Shown here in pieces: positions 36,549-46,234 of a stretch of 49,809 bases of DNA. The notes beneath the pieces are model-generated. The model did no database searches, was not told the DNA's origin, and saw nothing but the letters and a program-made list of their open reading frames with translations. Both the position numbers and the translations under genes were made by a program. The DNA lies in contig JAFGXV010000052.1 of the NCBI GenBank assembly GCA_016936455.1, positions 1 through 49,809 on the forward strand. Direction: 5' to 3'. The stretch comes from Desulfuromonadaceae bacterium. GTDB taxonomy: Bacteria; Desulfobacterota; Desulfuromonadia; Desulfuromonadales; Desulfuromonadaceae. The first letter of the stretch is position 1; each line of letters starts with the position of its first letter.

Positions 36549-38555
36549 TCAAACCAGCAGCGGTGCAATCACCAGCGAGACAACACTCATCAACTTGATC
36601 AGAATGTTCATGGCCGGGCCGGACGTATCTTTGAACGGGTCGCCGACGGTGTCACCAACAACGGCTGCCTTATGCGCATCGCCGCCTTTTTTCTCACCTT
36701 CGATCTTGCCGGTTTCGATAAATTTCTTCGCGTTATCCCACGCACCTCCACCATTGGACATCATCAGAGCCAGCAGGACACCAGCCAAGGTCGCACCGGC
36801 CAGCATGCCGCCCAGCGCCTCTTTACCCAACAGGAAGCCGATCAATACCGGTGCCACAACAGCAACCACACCGGGCAGGACCATTTCTTTCAATGCGGCC
36901 TGAGCTGAGATATCGATACACTTCTCCGGCTCGGGCTTGACGCCTGGCTTGCCTTCGAGCAGGCCGGGGATCTCACGGAACTGACGACGAATTTCGTCAA
37001 CCATCTTACCGGCGGCACGACCAACACTGGTCATGGTCAAAGCACCGATAAAGAACGGCAGTGCGCCACCGATCAGCAGACCGACAACGACGCGCGGCTC
37101 AATCAGGTTAATGGCATCAAGACCAACGGTTGTCGCATAAGCAGAAAACAGGGCCAGAGCCGTCAGAGCGGCAGAACCAATCGCAAAGCCTTTACCGACC
37201 GCAGCAGTGGTATTGCCAATCGCGTCAAGACCATCGGTAATCTCACGCACTTCGGGTCCCAGAGCTGCCATCTCAGAAATACCACCCGCATTGTCAGCGA
37301 TGGGGCCATACGCATCAACGGTCATGGTTACACCAACGGTCGCCAGCATACCAACCGCCGCGATACCGATGCCGTACAGACCGGCGAAGTAGTTGGCCAG
37401 CAGGATGCCGACACAGATAACCAGGATCGGAGCAGCACAGCTCTCCAGACCAACAGCCAGACCTGCGATGATATTGGTTGCCGGACCGGTCTTGCTGGCC
37501 TGAGCAATACGGCGAACCGGAGCAGCCGCGGTATAGTACTCGGTGATCAGGCCGATTGCGATACCAGCCAGGGAACCACCCACCAGCGCCAGGAATACAC
37601 CGAATTTAAGACCCATAATCAGGATGATAAAAAGAGATGCACCCAGAAAGCCACCAGCAGCAACAAAGGTCGTCAGACGCAGGGCCTCAGCGGGATCCTT
37701 ATCCTGAAAGCGCTTCATGGAGTAGATACCAGCGCCAGAGAACAGCAGGCCGAAACAGGCCAGTACCAGCGGCAGCGCCATGGCAGCAGACTGAACGTTT
37801 TCACCCCCCAGAGCTGCGAGCAGCTCTGGGCTGGCAGCCGCCGCGATGGCGATGGTCGCAATAATGGAGCCGACGTAGGATTCAAAAATGTCCGCGCCCA
37901 TGCCAGCCGTGTCACCAACACAATCGCCTACATTGTCAGCGATAACGCCGGGGTTACGGGGATCATCCTCAGGAATACCGGCTTCGACCTTACCAACCAG
38001 GTCAGCACCGACGTCCGCAGCTTTGGTATAGATACCACCACCAACACGGGCAAACAGTGCGATCGAAGAAGCACCCATGGCAAAGCCGTTGATGTAACGG
38101 GCCGTCTCGGCATCACCACCGAAGAAGGCATACGCAATGCCCACACCGACCAAGCCAAGGGATGCCACGGAAAGACCCATGACAGCGCCGCCATTGTAGG
38201 ACACCTCGAGGGCACGGGCCTGACCATGCAGACGTGCAGCCTCAGCAGTACGAACGTTGGCACGGGTAGCCGCCTTCATGCCGATAAAACCGCAAGTCAT
38301 GGAGCAAACAGCACCGCCAAGAAAGGCAAATGCCGTCTGAATGCCCATACCCGCCAGAATCAGCAGGAAGACACCGGCAATAAAAATCGCCAGAACGCGA
38401 TATTCACGCTTCAAAAAAGCCATGGCGCCATCGTGAATGGCGGTAGAAATCTCCTCCATTACGGCATTACCAACCGGCTCAACTTTAACCTTGTTGTACA
38501 GCATGATAGCGGCTGCAAAACCGACTATCCCCAGAACTACGGCAAAATACGCCAT
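36549..38555 (-). CDS. hppA: Membrane-bound ion-translocating pyrophosphatase, K+-dependent type
   Basis: A 668-residue, 15-17-helix pump that couples pyrophosphate hydrolysis to ion export. Motifs: [20 protein letters not shown] (PPi/Mg site), [20 protein letters not shown], and [20 protein letters not shown]. Ala after GNTTA, where K+-independent enzymes have Lys, marks the K+-dependent class. The C-terminal motif [20 protein letters not shown] is intact. Whether it pumps H+ or Na+ is not settled by these residues. AGGGAG precedes the ATG, 24 bases after the pth stop, so it is likely co-transcribed. Confidence 0.95.
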   Translation of the reverse strand: MAYFAVVLGIVGFAAAIMLYNKVKVEPVGNAVMEEISTAIHDGAMAFLKREYRVLAIFIAGVFLLILAGMGIQTAFAFLGGAVCSMTCGFIGMKAATRANVRTAEAARLHGQARALEVSYNGGAVMGLSVASLGLVGVGIAYAFFGGDAETARYINGFAMGASSIALFARVGGGIYTKAADVGADLVGKVEAGIPEDDPRNPGVIADNVGDCVGDTAGMGADIFESYVGSIIATIAIAAAASPELLAALGGENVQSAAMALPLVLACFGLLFSGAGIYSMKRFQDKDPAEALRLTTFVAAGGFLGASLFIILIMGLKFGVFLALVGGSLAGIAIGLITEYYTAAAPVRRIAQASKTGPATNIIAGLAVGLESCAAPILVICVGILLANYFAGLYGIGIAAVGMLATVGVTMTVDAYGPIADNAGGISEMAALGPEVREITDGLDAIGNTTAAVGKGFAIGSAALTALALFSAYATTVGLDAINLIEPRVVVGLLIGGALPFFIGALTMTSVGRAAGKMVDEIRRQFREIPGLLEGKPGVKPEPEKCIDISAQAALKEMVLPGVVAVVAPVLIGFLLGKEALGGMLAGATLAGVLLALMMSNGGGAWDNAKKFIETGKIEGEKKGGDAHKAAVVGDTVGDPFKDTSGPAMNILIKLMSVVSLVIAPLLV

Positions 38556-38579
38556 CGACCGTTCTCCCTCTGTTCAATG

Positions 38580-39155
38580 TTACGGGTTTAAAATATTCTG
38601 TCCATTTACCGAACACATAGCGCGCTGCAACCCCTGATCAATCAGGGAAACGACAGCGTCTGCGGCAAAATCCAACACTTTATCAAGCTCTTTTTTTTCT
38701 GCAGCGGAAAAAGCACGCAGCACATAGCTGGCGACATCTTCAGCACCCGGCGGCCGACCGACCCCGACCCGGACACGGATAAATTCTTTACTTCCGAGCA
38801 CACTGCAGATATGGCGTAACCCGTTATGGCCGCCATGACCGCCACCACTTTTGAGTCTCACGACCCCAAACGGCAGGTCAATCTCATCGTGTATGACAAC
38901 CAAATCCCCCGGTGAATCACCGAGGGATTGGATGGCGGAGCCAATGCTGGCTCCACTGAGATTCATAAATGTCTGCGGCTTGAGAATCAGAACCTGTTGC
39001 GAACCGATGCGCCCTTGACCACACAAGGCCTGATAGCTTTTTTTCTTCAGGGCGATCCCGAATCGCTGAGCCAGGAGATCGGCCACCATGAAGCCGACAT
39101 TGTGACGGGTATCTTGGTAGCGATCACCGGGATTCCCCAGGCCCGCTATGATCAT
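38580..39155 (-). CDS. pth: Peptidyl-tRNA hydrolase
   Basis: A 191-residue Pth that frees tRNA from prematurely released peptidyl-tRNA. Motifs: IIAGLGNPGDRYQDTRHNVG with the catalytic His, LILKPQTFMNLSG, VIHDEIDLPFG with the catalytic Asp, and LKSGGGHGGHNGLRHI. The ATG shares one base with the rplY stop (TAATG), giving translational coupling. hppA follows. Confidence 0.97.
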   Translation of the reverse strand: MIIAGLGNPGDRYQDTRHNVGFMVADLLAQRFGIALKKKSYQALCGQGRIGSQQVLILKPQTFMNLSGASIGSAIQSLGDSPGDLVVIHDEIDLPFGVVRLKSGGGHGGHNGLRHICSVLGSKEFIRVRVGVGRPPGAEDVASYVLRAFSAAEKKELDKVLDFAADAVVSLIDQGLQRAMCSVNGQNILNP

Positions 39156-39754
39156 TAAGCTTCTTCTTCAGCGCCCGCAGCTTCTTCTTCGCTCGGTTTG
39201 CGGCCAACAACGGTGATTACCGTAAAATTGACATCGTGAACGAGCTCAACACCTTCCGGGGCCGCGATATCATCAATATGTACGACATCACCGATGGCCA
39301 AGGCTTCCACATTGATATCAATCGATGCCGGCACACTGGTGGGCAAGCAGAACACTTCCAGTTCCTTGCGGATAACCTGCAGAGAGCCACCTTCTTTTTC
39401 ACCAGCCGATTTACCGACAGCATTGACGGGCACCATGAACGACGCCTTGTTCTTCATGTCAATGGCCTGGAAATCAATGTGCATCGGGGTGCGGCGGATC
39501 GCATCATACTGAATATCCTTGACGACAGCCAAAACGCCATCAAAAGGGCCGTCGCCCTTCAAAGTCAGTAGAGTATTCCAGCCAGCCTCGGTATTTATAG
39601 CTTCTTCCAGGGTTTTCGGTGCGACATTCACCGCGCAGGGCTCGATGTGCGAACCATAAACAACCCCCGGAACCAGACCCTCGCGGCGCGCACTGCGTGC
39701 GCCCCCTTTTCCAATACGCTGGCGCAGGCTTACGTTCAATTCTTTCTGTACCAT
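39155..39754 (-). CDS. rplY: 50S ribosomal protein L25/Ctc
   Basis: A 199-residue long-form bL25 (Ctc/TL5) that binds 5S rRNA. The N-terminal domain has LNVSLRQRIGKGGARSARRE, GLVPGVVYG and RRTPMHIDFQAIDM. The C-terminal beta domain (about 95-180: ASIDINVEALAIGDVVHIDD) ends in an acidic Glu/Ala tail. GGAGG precedes the ATG. It lies between prs and pth, a common order in Gram-positives and Geobacter relatives alike. Confidence 0.96.
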   Translation of the reverse strand: MVQKELNVSLRQRIGKGGARSARREGLVPGVVYGSHIEPCAVNVAPKTLEEAINTEAGWNTLLTLKGDGPFDGVLAVVKDIQYDAIRRTPMHIDFQAIDMKNKASFMVPVNAVGKSAGEKEGGSLQVIRKELEVFCLPTSVPASIDINVEALAIGDVVHIDDIAAPEGVELVHDVNFTVITVVGRKPSEEEAAGAEEEA

Positions 39755-39829
39755 GATCTCTTTCCTCCGTTAAAACACTACCCTTCGTCCGACATGGCTC
39801 GGTCGGCGATGGCAGTGGATATTGACTGA

Positions 39830-40768
39830 TTAAACGAACAGTGAGCTGACGGACTCGTCGGAATGAATACGCCGAATCGCTTCTGCCAGCAGTTTGGAAA
39901 CAGGCAGCAGGCGCAGCTTGCTGCAGTGATCCACCTTCTCGGCACAAGGAATGGTGTCGGTGACCACCACTTCTTCCAGACAGCTCTTTTCAATACGCTC
40001 CAGCGCCGGACCGGAAAGAACCGGATGGGTCGCATAAGCAAAAACCTGCTTTGCCCCTTCTGCCTTCAACGCCTCGGCGGCATGGCAAAGGGTTCCAGCG
40101 GTGTCAATCATGTCATCGACAATGATACACAGCTGATCCTTGACATCCCCAATAATGTGCATCACCTCGGAAACGTTCGGCCCACTGCGCCGTTTATCGA
40201 TAATGGCCAGTCCGGCATCCAGTCGCTTGGCAAACGCGCGGGCACGCTCCGTACCACCGGCATCGGGCGACACGACGACAACACGCTGATTGAAACGGGA
40301 CTGGATATCCTCCAGCAACACCGGAGCCGCATAGAGATGGTCAACCGGAATATCGAAAAATCCCTGAATCTGCCCCGCGTGCAGATCCATGGTAACAATG
40401 CGATCGACACCGGCCACGGAGATGAGATCGGCCACCAGCTTGCTGGTGATCGGTGTCCGCGGCGCCACCTTGCGATCCTGACGCGCATAGCCAAAATACG
40501 GAATGACAGCTGTGATACTGCCCGCCGAAGCTCGTTTCAGGGCATCGGTCATGATCAGCAGTTCCATCAGGGTATTATTGCTGGGGGCACTGGTTGACTG
40601 AATCAGATAAACATCTCTACCGCGTACATTTTCCCCAATTTCAACCATGATCTCACCATCGGAGAACGTCTTCACGTTGGCACTACCCAGAGGGACCGAC
40701 AGATCTGAGCAGATATCCTTGGCCAAACCACGATTCGAATTACCAGCAAAAATCTTAAACTTATTCAC
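39830..40768 (-). CDS. prs: Ribose-phosphate pyrophosphokinase
   Basis: A 312-residue PRPP synthase, making PRPP from ribose-5-phosphate and ATP for nucleotides, His and Trp. Motifs: [40 protein letters not shown], the class I flexible loop [35 protein letters not shown], and the PRPP loop [16 protein letters not shown]. It is separated from ispE by tRNA-Gln and its terminator. Confidence 0.97.
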   Translation of the reverse strand: MNKFKIFAGNSNRGLAKDICSDLSVPLGSANVKTFSDGEIMVEIGENVRGRDVYLIQSTSAPSNNTLMELLIMTDALKRASAGSITAVIPYFGYARQDRKVAPRTPITSKLVADLISVAGVDRIVTMDLHAGQIQGFFDIPVDHLYAAPVLLEDIQSRFNQRVVVVSPDAGGTERARAFAKRLDAGLAIIDKRRSGPNVSEVMHIIGDVKDQLCIIVDDMIDTAGTLCHAAEALKAEGAKQVFAYATHPVLSGPALERIEKSCLEEVVVTDTIPCAEKVDHCSKLRLLPVSKLLAEAIRRIHSDESVSSLFV

Positions 40769-40814
40769 AGTACTGTCCTGACACAGGAAAGATCATCCCC
40801 GCGGATGACAAAAA

Positions 40815-40872
40815 CAAAAAAAACCTCTTAACGCACGCCGGTCTTCGGCGAAACGGCTTTCGCAAGAGGTCT
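40815..40872 (-). terminator. Terminator after tRNA-Gln
   Basis: On the minus strand ACCTCTT and AAGAGGT (40864-40870 and 40823-40829) close a long hairpin, with further pairing inside, followed by eight T. It lies directly after the tRNA-Gln 3' end and before prs. Confidence 0.75.
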
Positions 40873-40875
40873 TTG

Positions 40876-40950
40876 TGGCTGGGGCGCCAGGATTCGAACC
40901 TGGGAATGCCGGAATCAAAATCCGGTGCCTTACCGCTTGGCGACGCCCCA
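40876..40950 (-). tRNA. tRNA-Gln (anticodon TTG)
   Basis: Minus-strand cloverleaf of 75 bases: acceptor TGGGGCG/CGCCCCA, anticodon loop TTTTGAT closed by CCGGA/TCCGG, T-loop TTCGAAT and encoded CCA (40876-40878). Anticodon TTG reads CAA/CAG. It sits between ispE and prs, all on the minus strand. Confidence 0.95.
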
Positions 40951-41063
40951 TCATGTTCTACAGCAAACCAACAGATTGCGCGACCAACCGGCACGCGCAA
41001 CGTGCTCGGCTTTATACAACAAACCCCTGGCACTGTAAACAAAAAAATTGCAAATTCAGGCTC

Positions 41064-41927
41064 TCAGGGATGGCCGGCACGGAGCAAACCAACGTCAACA
41101 ACCGGCTCAACGATCCGCACCCACCAGGGGTGATTGCGTTGCAACCACTCCGCCACCGATTCAGCATCATTGCGGTCATCAAACAGGGCAAAAACCGTGG
41201 CCCCGCTCCCGGACATCAGAACACCGTGCGAGGAGCAGCCGCTCACCACATTCTTGACCTGCTCGACAACTGGCGCAGAAGCAAAAGCCGGAGCCTCGAG
41301 ATCGTTATGCAGCAACGCCGCCAGCTCCCTCACGACCGTAAAGGCCGCCAGCTTGACAGGCGGTAGAGAATATTGTTTCAGGGTGCGATAAACCTGCCCT
41401 GTCGACACCTCGACCCCCGGGTTGACCAGCAGAAAAAAACATTCCGGAATCTGGTCGACAGGCTGTAGACGCTCCCCAACCCCTTCGGCCCAGGCCGTTG
41501 CCGCACCCAGAAAAAAGGGCACGTCTGCCCCCAACTTCAGCGCCTCGGCGGCCAGAACCGATGTGTCAAGATTCAGACCGAGTTCAGCGTTAAGCGCCAT
41601 CAGCACCGTTGCGGCATCGGAAGAGCCTCCGCCCAGGCCGGCCGCCAGAGGAATCCGCTTGGTGAGACGCAACAGGACGCCGCGGCCCGACCGGTCGTAG
41701 CAGCACATCGCTTCAGCCGCGCGAACAGCAATATTTTCCTTCCCCCTGGGAATTCGCGCATCCTCACACTGGAACGCAATGCCTGGCTGATCGGTCAATA
41801 TGACTTCGAGATCATCATACAGTGACACTTTCTGCATCAGCATGCAGAGTTCATGATAGCCGTCAGAGCGGCGGGAGAGAACATGCAGGCAGAGATTAAT
41901 CTTTGCTGGCGCCAGATAGACCGCCAT
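41064..41927 (-). CDS. ispE: 4-diphosphocytidyl-2-C-methyl-D-erythritol kinase
   Basis: A 287-residue GHMP kinase of the MEP isoprenoid pathway, phosphorylating CDP-ME at the 2-hydroxyl. Motifs: LAPAKINLCLHVLSRRSDGY, the ATP loop PLAAGLGGGSSDAATVLMAL, and the C-terminal LMSGSGATVFALFD. ATG 41927 is chosen over GTG 41936 because AAGGTGG sits at proper spacing only for the former. It is followed by tRNA-Gln and prs. Confidence 0.95.
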   Translation of the reverse strand: MAVYLAPAKINLCLHVLSRRSDGYHELCMLMQKVSLYDDLEVILTDQPGIAFQCEDARIPRGKENIAVRAAEAMCCYDRSGRGVLLRLTKRIPLAAGLGGGSSDAATVLMALNAELGLNLDTSVLAAEALKLGADVPFFLGAATAWAEGVGERLQPVDQIPECFFLLVNPGVEVSTGQVYRTLKQYSLPPVKLAAFTVVRELAALLHNDLEAPAFASAPVVEQVKNVVSGCSSHGVLMSGSGATVFALFDDRNDAESVAEWLQRNHPWWVRIVEPVVDVGLLRAGHP

Positions 41928-41955
41928 ACGCACCACCTTCGATGCAAAAGTTACA

Positions 41956-41985
41956 ATAAAAAACCGAACATCACGTGTTCGGTCC
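41956..41985 (-). terminator. Terminator of the EAL-HDOD gene
   Basis: ACCGAACA and TGTTCGGT form an 8-base perfect stem with a 5-base loop, followed on the minus strand by a T-run (TTTTTTATTG). Confidence 0.85.
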
Positions 41986-42030
41986 GACAGACAGGGCGGC
42001 CGCGCTGGCCCAGTGAGCCCGCAGCCTCAG

Positions 42031-43236
42031 CTACCTGAGACTATCCAGTGCCGCCTGGGTCCAGTCAAGGGCTTCCAGATACACCTGTGCCACCCGATCA
42101 GCACTGAGGGCCGACTGCTCGACCTCTTCCCACTGCGCACGTTCATAATTCTCCACGCACCGCAATGTTTGACCCAAAACATTGTGACGATGCAGCAATG
42201 CCTCATTCACCTCGTCTGCCAAAGGCAGATTTTTCAGCACATCTTCCATCGGCAGATCAAAAATCGTATCGAGCAATGAAAACAGTCCAACGGTAAAAAA
42301 CATGCTCTTGCGTTCAGCATCATCACCATCGCTGAGCAATTCACACATCTTGGCGCGCTGCAACGACATGGTCATCAGCTCTTCAGGTTTTTCGTTGACA
42401 CTGCCGATAGAAACGATACAGGCCCAGTTGCGAATATGCTGCAGCCCGAGATAAACAATCGCCTGGCGAATCGACTTGACCTCGGCAATCAGGCTGTAAA
42501 AACTGGAGTTGATCTGGCGCAACAGCTTAACACTGAGATTCACATCGGTTTCGATGACCTGCTGCAATTTCTGCAGATCAATGTCCGGCCGCTGCAGTTC
42601 CATCATCAGGCGCAGCATGGCCAGCCGACTCGGCGGCACCTTCTTGCCCGTAACAACCTGAGGCTTGCTAAAAAAATAACCCTGAAAATAATCAAAGCCA
42701 AGCCGGAGACAGTACTGAAACATCTCATCATTCTCGACTTTTTCCGCCAGCAACTTCAGGGGCTTGATCTTTCTCAGGCGGTGGACTTGGGCGGCGATCT
42801 GGGCCCGAGTCTGGGCCAGGACATCCACCTTGATGATATCGGCCAGCTCGACCAGCGGCACCAGCTCGTCGGTCAGGACAAAGTCATCCAGCGCAATAAC
42901 ATGACCAGCCTCAGACAGCGATCGTACCGCCTCAAGGACCTCTGGATCAGCCGACACGGTCTCCAGCACCTCGACAACAAGCTGTGTGGTTGAGAAGGGG
43001 ATGGTCGACCCCTGAATCAGAAACCCCCGGGTAAAATTACAGAAGGCCTTGTGCGACCCGACCAGGCGATCGAGCCCGACATCAACCAGCGAATTCACAA
43101 CCACTTCAGAGCTCGCGGCTTCGACATCCGTAATCACCGCATGACCGACATCCGCATGACGGTAAAGCAGCTCGTAGGCATAAACCTTCAGATTGCGGTC
43201 AAAGATAGGCTGCCTGCCGATAAAAATCGTATTCAT
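42031..43236 (-). CDS. EAL-HDOD domain signalling protein (YuxH-like)
   Basis: A 401-residue cytosolic protein. Residues about 1-195 form an EAL domain: YAYELLYR (Glu22 in place of EALLR), FCNFTRGFLI (Asn67), ALDDFV (Asp117/118), IKVDVL (Lys136) and QGYFFSKP. The loop after DDF lacks the usual Gly-Thr-Gly, so c-di-GMP hydrolysis is doubtful. Residues about 200-390 are an HDOD domain (TDVNLSVKLLRQINSSFYSL, RQAIVYLGLQHIRNWACIVS). Such proteins act in regulation, often of motility or pili. AGGGG precedes the ATG; the gene is monocistronic. Confidence 0.9.
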   Translation of the reverse strand: MNTIFIGRQPIFDRNLKVYAYELLYRHADVGHAVITDVEAASSEVVVNSLVDVGLDRLVGSHKAFCNFTRGFLIQGSTIPFSTTQLVVEVLETVSADPEVLEAVRSLSEAGHVIALDDFVLTDELVPLVELADIIKVDVLAQTRAQIAAQVHRLRKIKPLKLLAEKVENDEMFQYCLRLGFDYFQGYFFSKPQVVTGKKVPPSRLAMLRLMMELQRPDIDLQKLQQVIETDVNLSVKLLRQINSSFYSLIAEVKSIRQAIVYLGLQHIRNWACIVSIGSVNEKPEELMTMSLQRAKMCELLSDGDDAERKSMFFTVGLFSLLDTIFDLPMEDVLKNLPLADEVNEALLHRHNVLGQTLRCVENYERAQWEEVEQSALSADRVAQVYLEALDWTQAALDSLR

Positions 43237-43297
43237 GCGCCATTTCGCCCCTGATTGAGACCTTCCACCGGAAGGGGTCGTAAAACATTAACGTGAA

Positions 43298-43326
43298 ATC
43301 ATAACAGACTTGCGTCCCTCTCACCA
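43298..43326 (-). promoter_or_regulatory. Candidate extended -10 promoter for the EAL-HDOD gene
   Basis: On the minus strand TGTTATGAT gives an extended -10 (TATGAT at 43298-43303), about 62 bases before the start; the -35 region is poor. A CCTTCC/GGAAGG palindrome (43261-43275) lies between it and the start. Confidence 0.4.
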
Positions 43327-43364
43327 GACAAAAGAAAATAAGAGAAAAGCTGAAACACCAGTTC

Positions 43365-45755
43365 TCACTCTTCCTTTTTCTGCAGCGCACGCAATAGGTT
43401 GACATAGCGCTGCAATTGTCGGTCAACCTGCCCGTTGACACTGTCTTCGGGCCACCGGCCATCGACGCACTCTCCCGCAGCGGTTCCCGTCAACAACGCA
43501 ATCCCCTCATCAATTGTTTCCATCGACCAGACGTGAAACTCTCCTTGATCGCAGGCTTCAACAACCTCGGGGCGGAGCATCAGATGCTGTACGTTCGATG
43601 CCGGAATCATGACCCCCTGACTACCGGTAAGACCCTGTCGCTTACACACCGCAAAAAAACCTTCGATCTTTTCATTGACCCCACCAATGGCCTGAATCTG
43701 TCCACGTTGATTAACAGAACCGGTCACCGCCACGTCCTGGCGCAACGGGATCCCCGACAAGCGCGACATCAAGGCAAACAGTTCAGCCGCCGAGGCACTA
43801 TCACCATCGACACCACCGTAAGATTGCTCAAAACAGATCGACGCAGAAAAAGCGACGGGCTTATCCTGGCCAAAACGCTGGGCAAAAAATCCGGACAGCA
43901 CCATCAGGCCCTTATCGTGGATGGAGCCCGACAACTTGGCCTCACGATCGATGCTGATCACCCCCTCTTTGCCCAGCCAGGTACTCACGGTAATCCGCGT
44001 CGGCATGCCAAACTGATAATCCGCGGACTGGTAAACGGACAGACCATTCACCTGGCCGACTTCACGCCCCTGCGCAGACAGTAGCACCGTACCCTCATCA
44101 ACCATCTCGCGCAGCAACTGTTCAACCCGATCATTACGATACCTGGAAGCGTCCAGCGCCATCCGGACATGCTGCTGCCGCACCCGAGCATCGTTCTGAC
44201 GTCTGGCATAATAGGCCGATTCCCTGACCAGATCAGACAGATAGAGAAAATGAGATGACAGGCGCTTTTGATCGCCGGCCTGACGGGCCGCCTCCTCGAC
44301 CACCGCCGCAACGCCATCCCGTCCATAGGGCAGCAACTGATTCTTGGTGCACTGGGTAGCAATAAACTGGGCATACAGCGCCACGTTTTGCCAGGTATTG
44401 GGCATCGCAGAATCGAAGTCCGCCTTGACCTTGAAGTATTTGGTAAAATCGGAATCATACTGGCACAGCATTTGATAAAGATAAGGCTCACCGATCATGA
44501 TGATTTTACAGCGAAGCGGAATCGGTTCCGGTTTCAACGCAGCCATGGCGATCAACCGGGTCTGCTCCGCCAGGTCCTCCATGCAGATCTCCCGGTTCCG
44601 AACACAGCGCTTCAGCGCCTCGTAGGAAAAATAATTCATCAGCACGTCGCGACAGTTGAGAACCAGATAACCACCATTCGCGCGATGGAGTGCACCGGAT
44701 TTCATCCGCGTGAAATTCGTGACAGCATTACCCATATGCACAACGTGTTCGATGCGTCCGAACAGATTGAAGTAAGTGGGGTTCGGCTCAAAAACCACCG
44801 GCGCTCCCGTACTCTCGGCATGACTGACAAAAAGATTAACCAGGTAACGATCCCAATAGCTCCCCTCCTGAGGTTCAACAAGACTCGCCAACAACTGCTT
44901 CTTTTTAACAGGTCGCACCTGATCAAGATTGGCGACAACATCATCTCGACAGCGCTTCAGGTGAGCAATCACCCACTCATGCTCCTGATAGGTCGCCTCT
45001 AGCGGCTCAAAAAGATGCTGGGTCGTCATGGTCACAACCTCTGTTTCCATCTCGCCAATGGCATCCTGCAATTGCTGCTCGATCTGGCGTGTCTCGGCCA
45101 TGGCCTCGGCCAGCTGCCGCTGCACTTCGATCCCTTTCTGGTCGATCTCCTGCTGCTCATCCTCACCCAGAGCATCGTATTCAGTCTGCGTCAGGGGCTG
45201 GCCCTCATGGGAAGGCACCAGTACCAGACCACTGACACTGCGCTGCAGCACAAATCCTGATTCCTGCGCCCTCTTCTCCAGATTTTCAAAAATTTTTTTA
45301 CTTTTCTTCTGATACTCGGAGGCAATCTGCGCCCGGTATTCGTCGTACTCCTTGCTCTCGAAAATCTTTGGAATCTGCTCCGCCAGTTTTTTTACCAGCG
45401 TTGCAACATCCTCCTGCAACTTCAGTCCCACCCCCGCCGGCAGCGCATAACAATTCGGATGCGACCCCGTATCAAGATCGTGAACATAGCACCAGTCCTC
45501 GGGAATTGCCTCGGATGATGCGCGCGCGTCCAGCAAGCGACGAATCGTCGAAGAGCGCCCGGTACCAGACGGCCCGACAAGAAAGAGATTAAAGCCGTCA
45601 TCCGGCATCCCCAGTGCAAAGTCCACCGCCGTCAGCGCGCGCTCCTGGCCGATCGCATCATGGAGTGGAACCAGATCGCCAGTCGTTTCGAATTCGAACT
45701 GTTCGGGGCAGCAATGCCAGCGCAAACTTTCAACCGTCAAACGATTTAATGTCAT
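43365..45755 (-). CDS. LonB-like ATP-dependent protease (AAA_32 / peptidase S16)
   Basis: A 796-residue Lon-family protein of the LonB-like type, without the LonA N-terminal domain. The ATPase part starts near residue 30 with P-loop GPSGTGRSST (61-70), in which Arg67 replaces the usual Lys. A long helical insert (about 165-265) follows, then GGYLVLNCRDVL, which looks like Walker B. The S16 domain has GVDGDSASAAE with Ser653 and GGVNEKIEG with Lys696, a 43-residue spacing as in E. coli Lon. ATG 45755 has AAGGAG upstream. The native substrates are unknown. Confidence 0.9.
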   Translation of the reverse strand: MTLNRLTVESLRWHCCPEQFEFETTGDLVPLHDAIGQERALTAVDFALGMPDDGFNLFLVGPSGTGRSSTIRRLLDARASSEAIPEDWCYVHDLDTGSHPNCYALPAGVGLKLQEDVATLVKKLAEQIPKIFESKEYDEYRAQIASEYQKKSKKIFENLEKRAQESGFVLQRSVSGLVLVPSHEGQPLTQTEYDALGEDEQQEIDQKGIEVQRQLAEAMAETRQIEQQLQDAIGEMETEVVTMTTQHLFEPLEATYQEHEWVIAHLKRCRDDVVANLDQVRPVKKKQLLASLVEPQEGSYWDRYLVNLFVSHAESTGAPVVFEPNPTYFNLFGRIEHVVHMGNAVTNFTRMKSGALHRANGGYLVLNCRDVLMNYFSYEALKRCVRNREICMEDLAEQTRLIAMAALKPEPIPLRCKIIMIGEPYLYQMLCQYDSDFTKYFKVKADFDSAMPNTWQNVALYAQFIATQCTKNQLLPYGRDGVAAVVEEAARQAGDQKRLSSHFLYLSDLVRESAYYARRQNDARVRQQHVRMALDASRYRNDRVEQLLREMVDEGTVLLSAQGREVGQVNGLSVYQSADYQFGMPTRITVSTWLGKEGVISIDREAKLSGSIHDKGLMVLSGFFAQRFGQDKPVAFSASICFEQSYGGVDGDSASAAELFALMSRLSGIPLRQDVAVTGSVNQRGQIQAIGGVNEKIEGFFAVCKRQGLTGSQGVMIPASNVQHLMLRPEVVEACDQGEFHVWSMETIDEGIALLTGTAAGECVDGRWPEDSVNGQVDRQLQRYVNLLRALQKKEE

Positions 45756-45876
45756 TGAAATCTCCTTCCGGAAGGCTGGATGGTCTTGAAAAATAATAGA
45801 GGCCATCCCGACAACAAGCAATCGCGAACAGCGAACGTCCGGATTTTGGCGATCAAACTCCCCGCAAAAAATTGAC

Positions 45877-45906
45877 AAAAAAAAGCCGGGAAATCCCCGG
45901 CTTTTG
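45877..45906 (-). terminator. Terminator of the 51-residue zinc-ribbon gene
   Basis: AAAAGCCGGG and CCCGGCTTTT form a strong stem followed on the minus strand by eight T. It lies 20 bases after the stop. Confidence 0.88.
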
Positions 45907-45926
45907 TATTCATGTGTTGTTTAATC

Positions 45927-46082
45927 CTACCCCAGATATTGCTGTTGATTCCGAGCCCGGTTGGCCACGATGGTCGAGTCCAGCAATTCGCCGCAGCAGC
46001 TGCACTTCCACGCCTGAAACGAGCGGACAAAATCAAAGTATTTCTCAGAGTACATTCGCCCCTTGCATTTCGGACATTTCAT
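45927..46082 (-). CDS. Small zinc-ribbon protein, 51 residues
   Basis: A 51-residue protein with two Cys pairs: MKCPKCKGRMYSEKY (Cys3, Cys6) and WKCSCCGELLD (Cys27, Cys30, with Cys29 between), spaced as a rubredoxin-like zinc ribbon. The basic, Gln-rich tail (ANRARNQQQYLG) could contact nucleic acid. GGGAGG precedes ATG 46082; the longer frame has no ribosome site. It has its own extended -10 promoter and terminator. No function can be assigned. Confidence 0.85.
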   Translation of the reverse strand: MKCPKCKGRMYSEKYFDFVRSFQAWKCSCCGELLDSTIVANRARNQQQYLG

Positions 46083-46201
46083 AATGACGCCTCCCTTGTG
46101 ATTCCCTTCCAGATAGCCGCAACACAACAAACCAATCCAAAATGTTCCTGCGAATGAAGATTACACAAAGAATGCCAAAAGCAGCCCACGCAGCAGAAAT
46201 A

Positions 46202-46210
46202 ATTATAACA
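46202..46210 (-). promoter_or_regulatory. Extended -10 promoter of the small zinc-ribbon gene
   Basis: The minus strand reads TGTTATAAT, a perfect extended -10 (TGnTATAAT), about 120 bases before ATG 46082. The -35 region is weak (TTATCT). The leader in between shows nothing else notable. Confidence 0.6.
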
Positions 46211-46234
46211 CCTTTATTTTACACAGATAAATGA

